Assembly: GCA_943737045.1 (NCBI GenBank)
Contig: CALSFV010000438.1
Span: forward strand, 1 to 64,000
DNA length: 64,000 nt
Source of the DNA: Parapristionchus giblindavisi
Lineage: Eukaryota; Nematoda; Chromadorea; Rhabditida; Diplogasteridae
Direction: 5' to 3'
This document shows positions 33,815-47,430 of the stretch, piece by piece; the stretch's first letter is position 1, and each line of letters begins with the position of its first letter. A program made the translations under genes and the position numbers. A model generated the notes under the pieces. It saw nothing but the letters and a program-made list of their open reading frames with translations, searched no databases and had not been told where the DNA came from.

Positions 33815-33864
33815 CGGGGCTTAAAGGGGGCGTGGCAAGTGTGCACATATGCGGAACAAGCGCC
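33810..33864 (-). repeat. Right terminal inverted repeat, copy 5
   Basis: Complement of 32659-32713. It carries CACATATGCGG. The target duplication follows at 33865-33872. Confidence 0.95.
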
Positions 33865-35249
33865 CCAGATTCGACCAGGGAATCACTCAGAAGCAAGGGG
33901 CTAGCCCAGATTCGACCAGGGAATCACTCAGAAGCAAGGGGCTAGCCCAGATTCGACCAGGGAATCGCTCAGAAGCAAGGGGCTAGCCCAGATTCGACCA
34001 GGGAATCGCTCAGAAGCAAGGGGCTAGCCCAGATTCGACCAGGGGATAACTCAGAAGCAAGGGGCTAGCCCAGATTCGACCAGGTTATCACTCAGAAGCA
34101 AGGGGCTAGCCCAGATTCGACCAGGGAAACACTTAGAAGCAAGGGGCTAGCCCAGATTCGACCAGTGAATCACTCAGAAGCAAGGGGCTAGCCCAGATTC
34201 GACCAGGGAATCGCTCAGAAGCAAGGGGCTAGCCCAGATTCCACCAGGGAATAACTCAGAAGCAAGGGGCTAGCCCAGATTCGACCAGAGAATCACTCAG
34301 AAGCAAGGGGCTAGCCCAGATTCGACCAGGGAATCACTCAGAAGCAAGGGGCTAGCCCAGATTCGACCAGGGTATCAGATTCAGATTCGACCAGGGAATC
34401 ACTCAGAAGCAAGGGGCTAGCCCAGATTCGACCAGGGAATCACTCAGAAGCAAGGGGCTAGCAAAGATTCGACCAGGGAATAACTCAGAAGCAAGGGGCT
34501 AGTCCAGATTCGACCAGGGAATCACTCAGAAGCAAGGGGCTAGCCCAGATTCGACCAGGGAATCACTCAGAAGCAAGGGGCTAGCCCAGATTCGACCAGG
34601 GAATCACTCAGAAGCAAGGGGCTAGCCCAGATTCGACCAGGGAATCGCTCAGAAGCAAGGGGCTAGCCCAGATTCGACCAGGGAATCGCTCAGAAGCAAG
34701 GGGCTAGCCCAGATTCGACCAGGGGATAACTCAGAAGCAAGGGGCTAGCCCAGATTCGACCAGGTTATCACTCAGAAGCAAGGGGCTAGCCCAGATTCGA
34801 CCAGGGAAACACTTAGAAGCAAGGGGCTAGCCCAGATTCGACCAGTGAATCACTCAGAAGCAAGGGGCTAGCCCAGATTCGACCAGGGAATCGCTCAGAA
34901 GCAAGGGGCTAGCCCAGATTCGACCAGGGAATAACTCAGAAGCAAGGGGCTAGCCCAGATTCGACCAGAGAATCACTCAGAAGCAAGGGGCTAGCCCAGA
35001 TTCGACCAGGGAATCACTCAGAAGCAAGGGGCTAGCCCAGATTCGACCAGGGTATCAGATTCAGATTCGACCAGGGAATCACTCAGAAGCAAGGGGTTAG
35101 CCCAGATTCGACCAGGGAATCACTCAGAAGCAAGGGGCTAGCAAAGATTCGACCAGGGAATAACTCAGAAGCAAGGGGCTAGTCCAGATTCGACCAGGGA
35201 ATCACTCAGAAGCAAGGGGCTAGCCCAGATTCGACCAGGGAATCACTCA

Positions 35250-38200
35250 GAAGCAAGGGGCTAGCCCAGATTCGACCAGGGAATCACTCAGAAGCAAGGG
35301 GCTAGCCCAGATTCGACCAGGGAATCACTCAGAAGCAAGGGGCTAGCCCAGATTCGACCAGGGAATCACTCAGAAGCAAGGGGCTAGCAAATATTCGACC
35401 GGGGAATCACTCAGAAGCAAGGGGCTAGTCCAGATTCGACCAGGGAATCACTCAGAAGCAAGGGGCTAGCCCAGATTCGACCAGTGAATCACTCAGAAGC
35501 AAGGGGCTAGCCCAGATTCGACCAGGGAATCGCTCAGAAGCGAGGGGCTAGCCCAGATTCGACCAGGGAATAACTCAGAAGCAAGGGGCTAGCCCAGATT
35601 CGACCAGAGAATCACTCAGAAGCAAGGGGCTAGCCCAGATTCGACCAGGGAATCACTCAGAAGCAAGGGGCTAGCCCAGATTCGACCAGGGAATCACTCA
35701 GAAGCAAGGGGCTAGCCCAGATTCGACCAGGGTATCAGATTCAGATTCGACCAGGGAATCACTCAGAAGCAAGGGGCTAGCCCAGATTCGACCAGGGAAT
35801 CACTCAGAAGCAAGGGGCTAGCCCAGATTCGACCAGGGAATCACTCAGAAGCAAGGGGCTAGTCCAGATTCGACCAGGGAATCACTCAGAAGCAAGGGGC
35901 TAGTCCAGATTCGACCAGGGAATCACTCAGAAGCAAGGGGCTAGCCCAGATTCGACCAGGGAATCACTCAGAAGCAAGGGGCTAGCCCAGATTCGACCAG
36001 GGAATCACTCAGAAGCAAGGGGCTAGCACAGATTCGACCAGGGAATCACTCAGAAGCAAGAGGCTAGCCCAGATTCGACCAGGGAATCACTCAGAAGCAA
36101 GGGGTTAGCCCAGATTCGACCAGGGAATCACTCAGAAGCAAGGGGCTAGCAAATATTCGACCGGGGAATCACTCAGAAGCAAGGGGCTAGTCCAGATTCG
36201 ACCAGGGAATCACTCAGAAGCAAGGGGCTAGCCCAGATTCGACCAGTGAATCACTCAGAAGCAAGGGGCTAGCCCAGATTCGACCAGGGAATCGCTCAGA
36301 AGCGAGGGGCTAGCCCAGATTCGACCAGGGAATAACTCAGAAGCAAGGGGCTAGCCCAGATTCGACCAGAGAATCACTCAGAAGCAAGGGGCTAGCCCAG
36401 ATTCGACCAGGGAATCACTCAGAAGCAAGGGGCTAGCCCAGATTCGACCAGGGAATCACTCAGAAGCAAGGGGCTAGCCCAGATTCGACCAGGGTATCAG
36501 ATTCAGATTCGACCAGGGAATCACTCAGAAGCAAGGGGCTAGCCCAGATTCGACCAGGGAATCACTCAGAAGCAAGGGGCTAGCCCAGATTCGACCAGGG
36601 AATCACTCAGAAGCAAGGGGCTAGTCCAGATTCGACCAGGGAATCACTCAGAAGCAAGGGGCTAGTCCAGATTCGACCAGGGAATCACTCAGAAGCAAGG
36701 GGCTAGCCCAGATTCGACCAGGGAATCACTCAGAAGCAAGGGGCTAGCCCAGATTCGACCAGGGAATCACTCAGAAGCAAGGGGCTAGCACAGATTCGAC
36801 CAGGGAATCACTCAGAAGCAAGGGGCTAGCCCAGATTCGACCAGGGAATCACTCAGAAGCAAGGGGTTAGCCCAGATTCGACCAGGGAATCACTCAGAAG
36901 CAAGGGACTAGCCCAGATTCGACCAGGGAATCACTCAGAAGCAAGGGGCTAGCCCAGATTCGACCAGGGTATCACTCAGAAGCAAGGGGCTAGCCCAGAT
37001 TCGACCAGGGAATCACTCAGAAGCAAGGGGCTAGCCCAGATTCGACCAGGGAATCACTCAGAAGCATGGGGCTAGCCCAGATGCGACCAGGGAATCACTC
37101 AGAAGCAAGGGGCTAGCCCAGATTCGACCAGGGAATCACTCAGAAGCAAGGGGCTAGCCCAGATTTGACCAGGGTATCAGATTCAGATTCGACCAGGGAA
37201 TCACTCAGAAGCAAGGGGCTAGCCCAGATTCGACCAGGGAATCACTCAGAAGCAAGGGGCTAGCCCAGATTCGACCAGGGAATCACTCAGAAGCAAGGGG
37301 CTAGTCCAGATTCGACCAGGGAATCACTCAGAAGCAAGGGGCTAGTCCAGATTCGACCAGGGAATCACTCAGAAGCAAGGGGCTAGCCCAGATTCGACCA
37401 GGGAATCACTCAGAAGCAAGGGGCTAGCCCAGATTCGACCAGGGAATCACTCAGAAGCAAGGGGCTAGCACAGATTCGACCAGGGAATCACTCAGAAGCA
37501 AGGGGCTAGCCCAGATTCGACCAGGGAATCACTCAGAAGCAAGGGGTTAGCCCAGATTCGACCAGGGAATCACTCAGAAGCATGGGACTAGCCCAGATTC
37601 GACCAGGGAATCACTCAGAAGCAAGGGGCTAGCCCAGATTCGACCAGGGTATCACTCAGAAGCAAGGGGCTAGCCCAGATTCGACCAGGGAATCACTCAG
37701 AAGCAAGGGGCTAGCCCAGATTCGACCAGGGAATCACTCAGAAGCATGGGGCTAGCCCAGATGCGACCAGGGAATCACTCAGAAGCAAGGGGCTAGCCCA
37801 GATTCGACCAGGGAATCACTCAGAAGCAAGGGGCTAGCCCAGATTCGACCAGGGAATCACTCAGAAGCAAGGGGCTAGCCCAGATTCGACCAGGGAATCA
37901 CTCAGAAGCAAGGGGCTAGCCCAGATTCGACCAGGGAATCACTCAGAAGCAAAGGGCTAGCCCAGATTCGACCAGGGAATCACTCAGAAGCAAGGGGCTA
38001 GCCCAGATTCGACCAGGGAATCACTCAGAAGCAAGGGGCTAGCCCAGATTCGACCAGGGAATCACTCAGAAGCAAGGGGCGAGCCCAGATTCGACCAGGG
38101 AATCGCTCAGAAGCAAGGGGCTAGCCCAGATTCGACCAGGGAATCACTCAGAAGCAAGGGGCTAGCCCAGATTCGACCAGGGAATCACTCAGAAGCAAGG

Positions 38201-38630
38201 GGCTAGCCCAGATTCGACCAGGGAATCACTCAGAAGCAAGGGGCTAGCCCAGATTCGACCAGGGAATCACTCAGAAGCAAGGGGCTAGCCCAGATTCGAC
38301 CAGGGAATCACTCAGAAGCAAGGGGCTAGCAAAGATTCGACCGGGGAATCACTCAGAAGCAAGGGGCTAGTCCAGATTCGACCAGGGAATCACTCAGAAG
38401 CAAGGGGCTAGCCCAGATTCGACCAGTGAATCACTCAGAAGCAAGGGGCTAGCCCAGATTCGACCAGGGAATCGCTCAGAAGCGAGGGGCTAGCCCAGAT
38501 TCGACCAGGGAATAACTCAGAAGCAAGGGGCTAGCCCAGATTCGACCAGAGAATCACTCAGAAGCAAGGGGCTAGCCCAGATTCGACCAGGGAATCACTC
38601 AGAAGCAAGGGGCTAGCCCAGATTCGACCA
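35250..38630 (+). repeat. Large satellite duplication, member A (offset 6,663 bp)
   Basis: GACCGGGG markers at 35401, 36163 and 38343, CATGGGA at 37581 and AGATTTGACC at 37163 recur at +6,663 bp (42064, 42826, 45006, 44244, 43826). The left limit is set by lack of match before about 35.25 kb; the right limit is the 24-bp unit at 38631, absent at 45,294. Confidence 0.85.
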
Positions 38631-41600
38631 GGGTATCAGATTCAGATTCGACCAGGGAATCACTCAGAAGCAAGGGGCTAGCCCAGATTCGACCAGGGAA
38701 TCACTCAGAAGCAAGGGGCTAGCCCAGATTCGACCAGGGAATCACTCAGAAGCAAGGGGCTAGTCCAGATTCGACCAGGGAATCACTCAGAAGCAAGGGG
38801 CTAGTCCAGATTCGACCAGGGAATCACTCAGAAGCAAGGGGCTAGCCCAGATTCGAACAGGGAATCACTCAGAAGCAAGGGGCTAGCCCAGATTCGACCA
38901 GGGAATCACTCAGAAGCAAGGGGCTAGCACAGATTCGACCAGGGAATCACTCAGAAGCAAGGGGCTAGCCCAGATTCGACCAGGGAATCACTCAGAAGCA
39001 AGGGGTTAGCCCAGATTCGACCAGGGAATCACTCAGAAGCAAGGGGCTAGCCCAGATTCGACCAGGGAATCACTCAGAAGCAAGGGGCTAGCCCAGATTC
39101 GACCAGGGAATCACTCAGAAGCAAGGGGCTAGTCCAGATTCGACCAGGGAATCACTCAGAAGCAAGGGGCTAGTCCAGATTCGACCAGGGAATCACTCAG
39201 AAGCAAGGGGCTAGCCCAGATTCGACCAGGGAATCACTCAGAAGCAAGGGGCTAGCCCAGATTCGACCAGGGAATCACTCAGAAGCAAGGGGCTAGCACA
39301 GATTCGACCAGGGAATCACTCAGAAGCAAGGGGCTAGCCCAGATTCGACCAGGGAATCACTCAGAAGCAAGGGGTTAGCCCAGATTCGACCAGGGAATCA
39401 CTCAGAAGCAAGGGACTAGCCCAGATTCGACCAGGGAATCACTCAGAAGCAAGGGGCTAGCCCAGATTCGACCAGGGTATCACTCAGAAGCAAGGGGCTA
39501 GCCCAGATTCGACCAGGGAATCACTCAGAAGCAAGGGGCTAGCCCAGATTCGACCAGGGAATCACTCAGAAGCATGGGGCTAGCCCAGATGCGACCAGGG
39601 AATCACTCAGAAGCAAGGGGCTAGCCCAGATTCGACCAGGGAATCACTCAGAAGCAAGGGGCTAGCCCAGATTTGACCAGGGTATCAGATTCAGATTCGA
39701 CCAGGGAATCACTCAGAAGCAAGGGGCTAGCCCAGATTCGACCAGGGAATCACTCAGAAGCAAGGGGCTAGCCCAGATTCGACCAGGGAATCACTCAGAA
39801 GCAAGGGGCTAGTCCAGATTCGACCAGGGAATCACTCAGAAGCAAGGGGCTAGTCCAGATTCGACCAGGGAATCACTCAGAAGCAAGGGGCTAGCCCAGA
39901 TTCGACCAGGGAATCACTCAGAAGCAAGGGGCTAGCCCAGATTCGACCAGGGAATCACTCAGAAGCAAGGGGCTAGCACAGATTCGACCAGGGAATCACT
40001 CAGAAGCAAGGGGCTAGCCCAGATTCGACCAGGGAATCACTCAGAAGCAAGGGGTTAGCCCAGATTCGACCAGGGAATCACTCAGAAGCATGGGACTAGC
40101 CCAGATTCGACCAGGGAATCACTCAGAAGCAAGGGGCTAGCCCAGATTCGACCAGGGTATCACTCAGAAGCAAGGGGCTAGCCCAGATTCGACCAGGGAA
40201 TCACTCAGAAGCAAGGGGCTAGCCCAGATTCGACCAGGGAATCACTCAGAAGCATGGGGCTAGCCCAGATGCGACCAGGGAATCACTCAGAAGCAAGGGG
40301 CTAGCCCAGATTCGACCAGGGAATCACTCAGAAGCAAGGGGCTAGCCCAGATTCGACCAGGGAATCACTCAGAAGCAAGGGGCTAGCCCAGATTCGACCA
40401 GGGAATCACTCAGAAGCAAGGGGCTAGCCCAGATTCGACCAGGGAATCACTCAGAAGCAAAGGGCTAGCCCAGATTCGACCAGGGAATCACTCAGAAGCA
40501 AGGGGCTAGCCCAGATTCGACCAGGGAATCACTCAGAAGCAAGGGGCTAGCCCAGATTCGACCAGGGAATCACTCAGAAGCAAGGGGCGAGCCCAGATTC
40601 GACCAGGGAATCGCTCAGAAGCAAGGGGCTAGCCCAGATTCGACCAGGGAATCACTCAGAAGCAAGGGGCTAGCCCAGATTCGACCAGGGAATCACTCAG
40701 AAGCAAGGGGCTAGCCCAGATTCGACCAGGGAATCACTCAGAAGCAAGGGGCTAGCCCAGATTCGACCAGGGAATCACTCAGAAGCAAGGGGCTAGCCCA
40801 GATTCGACCAGGGAATCACTCAGAAGCAAGGGGCTAGCAAAGATTCGACCGGGGAATCACTCAGAAGCAAGGGGCTAGTCCAGATTCGACCAGGGAATCA
40901 CTCAGAAGCAAGGGGCTAGCCCAGATTCGACCAGTGAATCACTCAGAAGCAAGGGGCTAGCCCAGATTCGACCAGGGAATCGCTCAGAAGCGAGGGGCTA
41001 GCCCAGATTCGACCAGGGAATAACTCAGAAGCAAGGGGCTAGCCCAGATTCGACCAGAGAATCACTCAGAAGCAAGGGGCTAGCCCAGATTCGACCAGGG
41101 AATCACTCAGAAGCAAGGGGCTAGCCCAGATTCGACCAGGGTATCAGATTCAGATTCGACCAGGGAATCACTCAGAAGCAAGGGGCTAGCCCAGATTCGA
41201 CCAGGGAATCACTCAGAAGCAAGGGGCTAGCCCAGATTCGACCAGGGAATCACTCAGAAGCAAGGGGCTAGTCCAGATTCGACCAGGGAATCACTCAGAA
41301 GCAAGGGGCTAGTCCAGATTCGACCAGGGAATCACTCAGAAGCAAGGGGCTAGCCCAGATTCGACCAGGGAATCACTCAGAAGCAAGGGGCTAGCCCAGA
41401 TTCGACCAGGGAATCACTCAGAAGCAAGGGGCTAGCACAGATTCGACCAGGGAATCACTCAGAAGCAAGGGGCTAGCCCAGATTCGACCAGGGAATCACT
41501 CAGAAGCAAGGGGTTAGCCCAGATTCGACCAGGGAATCACTCAGAAGCAAGGGACTAGCCCAGATTCGACCAGGGAATCACTCAGAAGCAAGGGGCTAGC

Positions 41601-42000
41601 CCAGATTCGACCAGGGTATCACTCAGAAGCAAGGGGCTAGCCCAGATTCGACCAGGGAATCACTCAGAAGCAAGGGGCTAGCCCAGATTCGACCAGGGAA
41701 TCACTCAGAAGCATGGGGCTAGCCCAGATGCGACCAGGGAATCACTCAGAAGCAAGGGGCTAGCCCAGATTCGACCAGGGAATCACTCAGAAGCAAGGGG
41801 CTAGCCCAGATTCGACCAGGGAATCACTCAGAAGCAAGGGGCTAGCCCAGATTCGACCAGGGAATCACTCAGAAGCAAGGGGCTAGCCCAGATTCGACCA
41901 GGGAATCACTCAGAAGCAAGGGGCTAGCCCAGATTCGACCAGGGAATCACTCAGAAGCAAGGGGCTAGCCCAGATTCGACCAGGGAATCACTCAGAAGCA
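37160..42000 (+). repeat. Tandem repeat of a 2,508-bp higher-order unit
   Basis: AGATTTGACC at 37163 and 39671, GACCGGGG at 38343 and 40851, and 24-bp units at 38631 and 41139 are all 2,508 bp apart (60 monomers plus two 24-bp units). Two consecutive units fit; the limits are approximate. Confidence 0.82.
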
Positions 42001-45000
42001 AGGGGCTAGCCCAGATTCGACCAGGGAATCACTCAGAAGCAAGGGGCTAGCAAATATTCGACCGGGGAATCACTCAGAAGCAAGGGGCTAGTCCAGATTC
42101 GACCAGGGAATCACTCAGAAGCAAGGGGCTAGCCCAGATTCGACCAGTGAATCACTCAGAAGCAAGGGGCTAGCCCAGATTCGACCAGGGAATCGCTCAG
42201 AAGCGAGGGGCTAGCCCAGATTCGACCAGGGAATAACTCAGAAGCAAGGGGCTAGCCCAGATTCGACCAGAGAATCACTCAGAAGCAAGGGGCTAGCCCA
42301 GATTCGACCAGGGAATCACTCAGAAGCAAGGGGCTAGCCCAGATTCGACCAGGGAATCACTCAGAAGCAAGGGGCTAGCCCAGATTCGACCAGGGTATCA
42401 GATTCAGATTCGACCAGGGAATCACTCAGAAGCAAGGGGCTAGCCCAGATTCGACCAGGGAATCACTCAGAAGCAAGGGGCTAGCCCAGATTCGACCAGG
42501 GAATCACTCAGAAGCAAGGGGCTAGTCCAGATTCGACCAGGGAATCACTCAGAAGCAAGGGGCTAGTCCAGATTCGACCAGGGAATCACTCAGAAGCAAG
42601 GGGCTAGCCCAGATTCGACCAGGGAATCACTCAGAAGCAAGGGGCTAGCCCAGATTCGACCAGGGAATCACTCAGAAGCAAGGGGCTAGCACAGATTCGA
42701 CCAGGGAATCACTCAGAAGCAAGGGGCTAGCCCAGATTCGACCAGGGAATCACTCAGAAGCAAGGGGTTAGCCCAGATTCGACCAGGGAATCACTCAGAA
42801 GCAAGGGGCTAGCAAATATTCGACCGGGGAATCACTCAGAAGCAAGGGGCTAGTCCAGATTCGAAGAGGGAATCACTCAGAAGCAAGGGGCTAGCCCAGA
42901 TTCGACCAGTGAATCACTCAGAAGCAAGGGGCTAGCCCAGATTCGACCAGGGAATCGCTCAGAAGCGAGGGGCTAGCCCAGATTCGACCAGGGAATAACT
43001 CAGAAGCAAGGGGCTAGCCCAGATTCGACCAGAGAATCACTCAGAAGCAAGGGGCTAGCCCAGATTCGACCAGGGAATCACTCAGAAGCAAGGGGCTAGC
43101 CCAGATTCGACCAGGGAATCACTCAGAAGCAAGGGGCTAGCCCAGATTCGACCAGGGTATCAGATTCAGATTCGACCAGGGAATCACTCAGAAGCAAGGG
43201 GCTAGCCCAGATTCGACCAGGGAATCACTCAGAAGCAAGGGGCTAGCCCAGATTCGACCAGGGAATCACTCAGAAGCAAGGGGCTAGTCCAGATTCGACC
43301 AGGGAATCACTCAGAAGCAAGGGGCTAGTCCAGATTCGACCAGGGAATCACTCAGAAGCAAGGGGCTAGCCCAGATTCGACCAGGGAATCACTCAGAAGC
43401 AAGGGGCTAGCCCAGATTCGACCAGGGAATCACTCAGAAGCAAGGGGCTAGCACAGATTCGACCAGGGAATCACTCAGAAGCAAGGGGCTAGCCCAGATT
43501 CGACCAGGGAATCACTCAGAAGCAAGGGGTTAGCCCAGATTCGACCAGGGAATCACTCAGAAGCAAGGGACTAGCCCAGATTCGACCAGGGAATCACTCA
43601 GAAGCAAGGGGCTAGCCCAGATTCGACCAGGGTATCACTCAGAAGCAAGGGGCTAGCCCAGATTCGACCAGGGAATCACTCAGAAGCAAGGGGCTAGCCC
43701 AGATGCGACCAGGGAATCACTCAGAAGCATGGGGCTAGCCCAGATGCGACCAGGGAATCACTCAGAAGCAAGGGGCTAGCCCAGATTCGACCAGGGAATC
43801 ACTCAGAAGCAAGGGGCTAGCCCAGATTTGACCAGGGTATCAGATTCAGATTCGACCAGGGAATCACTCAGAAGCAAGGGGCTAGCCCGGATTCGACCAG
43901 GGAATCACTCAGAAGCAAGGGGCTAGCCCAGATTCGACCAGGGAATCACTCAGAAGCAAGGGGCTAGTCCAGATTCGACCAGGGAATCACTCAGAAGCAA
44001 GGGGCTAGTCCAGATTCGACCAGGGAATCACTCAGAAGCAAGGGGCTAGCCCAGATTCGACCAGGGAATCACTCAGAAGCAAGGGGCTAGCCCAGATTCG
44101 ACCAGGGAATCACTCAGAAGCAAGGGGCTAGCACAGATTCGACCAGGGAATCACTCAGAAGCAAGGGGCTAGCCCAGATTCGACCAGGGAATCACTCAGA
44201 AGCAAGGGGTTAGCCCAGATTCGACCAGGGAATCACTCAGAAGCATGGGACTAGCCCAGATTCGACCAGGGAATCACTCAGAAGCAAGGGGCTAGCCCAG
44301 ATTCGACCAGGGTATCACTCAGAAGCAAGGGGCTAGCCCAGATTCGACCAGGGAATCACTCAGAAGCAAGGGGCTAGCCCAGATTCGACCAGGGAATCAC
44401 TCAGAAGCATGGGGCTAGCCCAGATGCGACCAGGGAATCACTCAGAAGCAAGGGGCTAGCCCAGATTCGACCAGGGAATCACTCAGAAGCAAGGGGCTAG
44501 CCCAGATTCGACCAGGGAATCACTCAGAAGCAAGGGGCTAGCCCAGATTCGACCAGGGAATCACTCAGAAGCAAGGGGCTAGCCCAGATTCGACCAGGGA
44601 ATCACTCAGAAGCAAAGGGCTAGCCCAGATTCGACCAGGGAATCACTCAGAAGCAAGGGGCTAGCCCAGATTCGACCAGGGAATCACTCAGAAGCAAGGG
44701 GCTAGCCCAGATTCGACCAGGGAATCACTCAGAAGCAAGGGGCGAGCCCAGATTCGACCAGGGAATCGCTCAGAAGCAAGGGGCTAGCCCAGATTCGACC
44801 AGGGAATCACTCAGAAGCAAGGGGCTAGCCCAGATTCGACCAGGGAATCACTCAGAAGCAAGGGGCTAGCCCAGATTCGACCAGGGAATCACTCAGAAGC
44901 AAGGGGCTAGCCCAGATTCGACCAGGGAATCACTCAGAAGCAAGGGGCTAGCCCAGATTCGACCAGGGAATCACTCAGAAGCAAGGGGCTAGCAAAGATT

Positions 45001-45295
45001 CGACCGGGGAATCACTCAGAAGCAAGGGGCTAGTCCAGATTCGACCAGGGAATCACTCAGAAGCAAGGGGCTAGCCCAGATTCGACCAGTGAATCACTCA
45101 GAAGCAAGGGGCTAGCCCAGATTCGACCAGGGAATCGCTCAGAAGCGAGGGGCTAGCCCAGATTCGACCAGGGAATAACTCAGAAGCAAGGGGCTAGCCC
45201 AGATTCGACCAGAGAATCACTCAGAAGCAAGGGGCTAGCCCAGATTCGACCAGGGAATCACTCAGAAGCAAGGGGCTAGCCCAGATTCGACCAGG
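41910..45295 (+). repeat. Large satellite duplication, member B (offset 6,663 bp)
   Basis: Partner of 35250-38630. Private substitutions include TCGAAGAGGG near 42865, AGATGCGACC near 43703 and GCCCGGATTC near 43888, so the copies have begun to diverge. Confidence 0.85.
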
Positions 45296-47430
45296 GAATC
45301 ACTCAGAAGCAAGGGGCTAGCCCAGATTCGACCAGGGAATCACTCAGAAGCAAGGGGCTAGCCCAGATTCGACCAGGGAATCACTCAGAAGCAAAGGGCT
45401 AGCCCAGATTCGACCAGGGAATCACTCAGAAGCAAGGGGCTAGCCCAGATTCGACCAGGGAATCACTCAGAAGCAAGGGGCTAGCCCAGATTCGACCAGG
45501 GAATCACTCAGAAGCAAGGGGCGAGCCCAGATTCGACCAGGGAATCGCTCAGAAGCAAGGGGCTAGCCCAGATTCGACCAGGGAATCACTCAGAAGCAAG
45601 GGGCTAGCCCAGATTCGACCAGGGAATCACTCAGAAGCAAGGGGCTAGCCCAGATTCGACCAGGGAATCACTCAGAAGCAAGGGGCTAGCCCAGATTCGA
45701 CCAGGGAATCACTCAGAAGCAAGGGGCTAGCCCAGATTCGACCAGGGAATCACTCAGAAGCAAGGGGCTAGCACAGATTCGACCAGGGAATCACTCAGAA
45801 GCAAGGGGCTAGCCCAGATTCGACCAGGGAATCACTCAGAAGCAAGGGGTTAGCCCAGATTCGACCAGGGAATCACTCAGAAGCATGGGACTAGCCCAGA
45901 TTCGACCAGGGAATCACTCAGAAGCAAGGGGCTAGCCCAGATTCGACCAGGGTATCACTCAGAAGCAAGGGGCTAGCCCAGATTCGACCAGGGAATCACT
46001 CAGAAGCAAGGGGCTAGCCCAGATTCGACCAGGGAATCACTCAGAAGCATGGGGCTAGCCCAGATGCGACCAGGGAATCACTCAGAAGCAAGGGGCTAGC
46101 CCAGATTCGACCAGGGAATCACTCAGAAGCAAGGGGCTAGCCCAGATTCGACCAGGGAATCACTCAGAAGCAAGGGGCTAGCCCAGATTCGACCAGGGAA
46201 TCACTCAGAAGCAAGGGGCTAGCCCAGATTCGACCAGGGAATCACTCAGAAGCAAAGGGCTAGCCCAGATTCGACCAGGGAATCACTCAGAAGCAAGGGG
46301 CTAGCCCAGATTCGACCAGGGAATCACTCAGAAGCAAGGGGCTAGCCCAGATTCGACCAGGGAATCACTCAGAAGCAAGGGGCGAGCCCAGATTCGACCA
46401 GGGAATCGCTCAGAAGCAAGGGGCTAGCCCAGATTCGACCAGGGAATCACTCAGAAGCAAGGGGCTAGCCCAGATTCGACCAGGGAATCACTCAGAAGCA
46501 AGGGGCTAGCCCAGATTCGACCAGGGAATCACTCAGAAGCAAGGGGCTAGCCCAGATTCGACCAGGGAATCACTCAGAAGCAAGGGGCTAGCCCAGATTC
46601 GACCAGGGAATCACTCAGAAGCAAGGGGCTAGCAAAGATTCGACCGGGGAATCACTCAGAAGCAAGGGGCTAGTCCAGATTCGACCAGGGAATCACTCAG
46701 AAGCAAGGGGCTAGCCCAGATTCGACCAGTGAATCACTCAGAAGCAAGGGGCTAGCCCAGATTCGACCAGGGAATCGCTCAGAAGCGAGGGGCTAGCCCA
46801 GATTCGACCAGGGAATAACTCAGAAGCAAGGGGCTAGCCCAGATTCGACCAGAGAATCACTCAGAAGCAAGGGGCTAGCCCAGATTCGACCAGGGAATCA
46901 CTCAGAAGCAAGGGGCTAGCCCAGATTCGACCAGGGAATCACTCAGAAGCAAGGGGCTAGCCCAGATTCGACCAGGGAATCACTCAGAAGCAAGGGGCTA
47001 GCCCAGATTCGACCAGGGAATCACTCAGAAGCAAAGGGCTAGCCCAGATTCGACCAGGGAATCACTCAGAAGCAAGGGGCTAGCCCAGATTCGACCAGGG
47101 AATCACTCAGAAGCAAGGGGCTAGCCCAGATTCGACCAGGGAATCACTCAGAAGCAAGGGGCGAGCCCAGATTCGACCAGGGAATCGCTCAGAAGCAAGG
47201 GGCTAGCCCAGATTCGACCAGGGAATCACTCAGAAGCAAGGGGCTAGCCCAGATTCGACCAGGGAATCACTCAGAAGCAAGGGGCTAGCCCAGATTCGAC
47301 CAGGGAATCACTCAGAAGCAAGGGGCTAGCCCAGATTCGACCAGGGAATCACTCAGAAGCAAGGGGCTAGCCCAGATTCGACCAGGGAATCACTCAGAAG
47401 CAAGGGGCTAGCAAAGATTCGACCGGGGAA
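44100..47430 (+). repeat. Tandem repeat of a 1,640-bp (40-monomer) unit
   Basis: Pairs 1,640 bp apart: GCACAG (44121-44140 and 45761-45780), CATGGGA (44244, 45884), GCATGGGG (44410, 46050), GGCGAGCC (44741, 46381 and 45520, 47160) and GACCGGGG (45006, 46646). A 779-bp (19-monomer) sub-period also shows (44741 to 45520, 46646 to 47425). Confidence 0.85.

Larger units (their letters stand above)
32659..33864 (+). mobile_element. Merlin-like non-autonomous DNA transposon, copy 5
   Basis: 1,206 bp with ~55-bp inverted repeats and target octamer CCAGATTC at 32651-32658 and 33865-33872. Private differences are A8 in place of A9 (33257-33264), two bases fewer in the CT repeat near 32845, and GCATGTGAGG in place of GCATGCGAGG near 33584. 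The right flank equals that of copy 4. The left flank lacks the 24-bp unit and reads like the copies 1-3 flank with the last several monomers removed. Confidence 0.92.
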
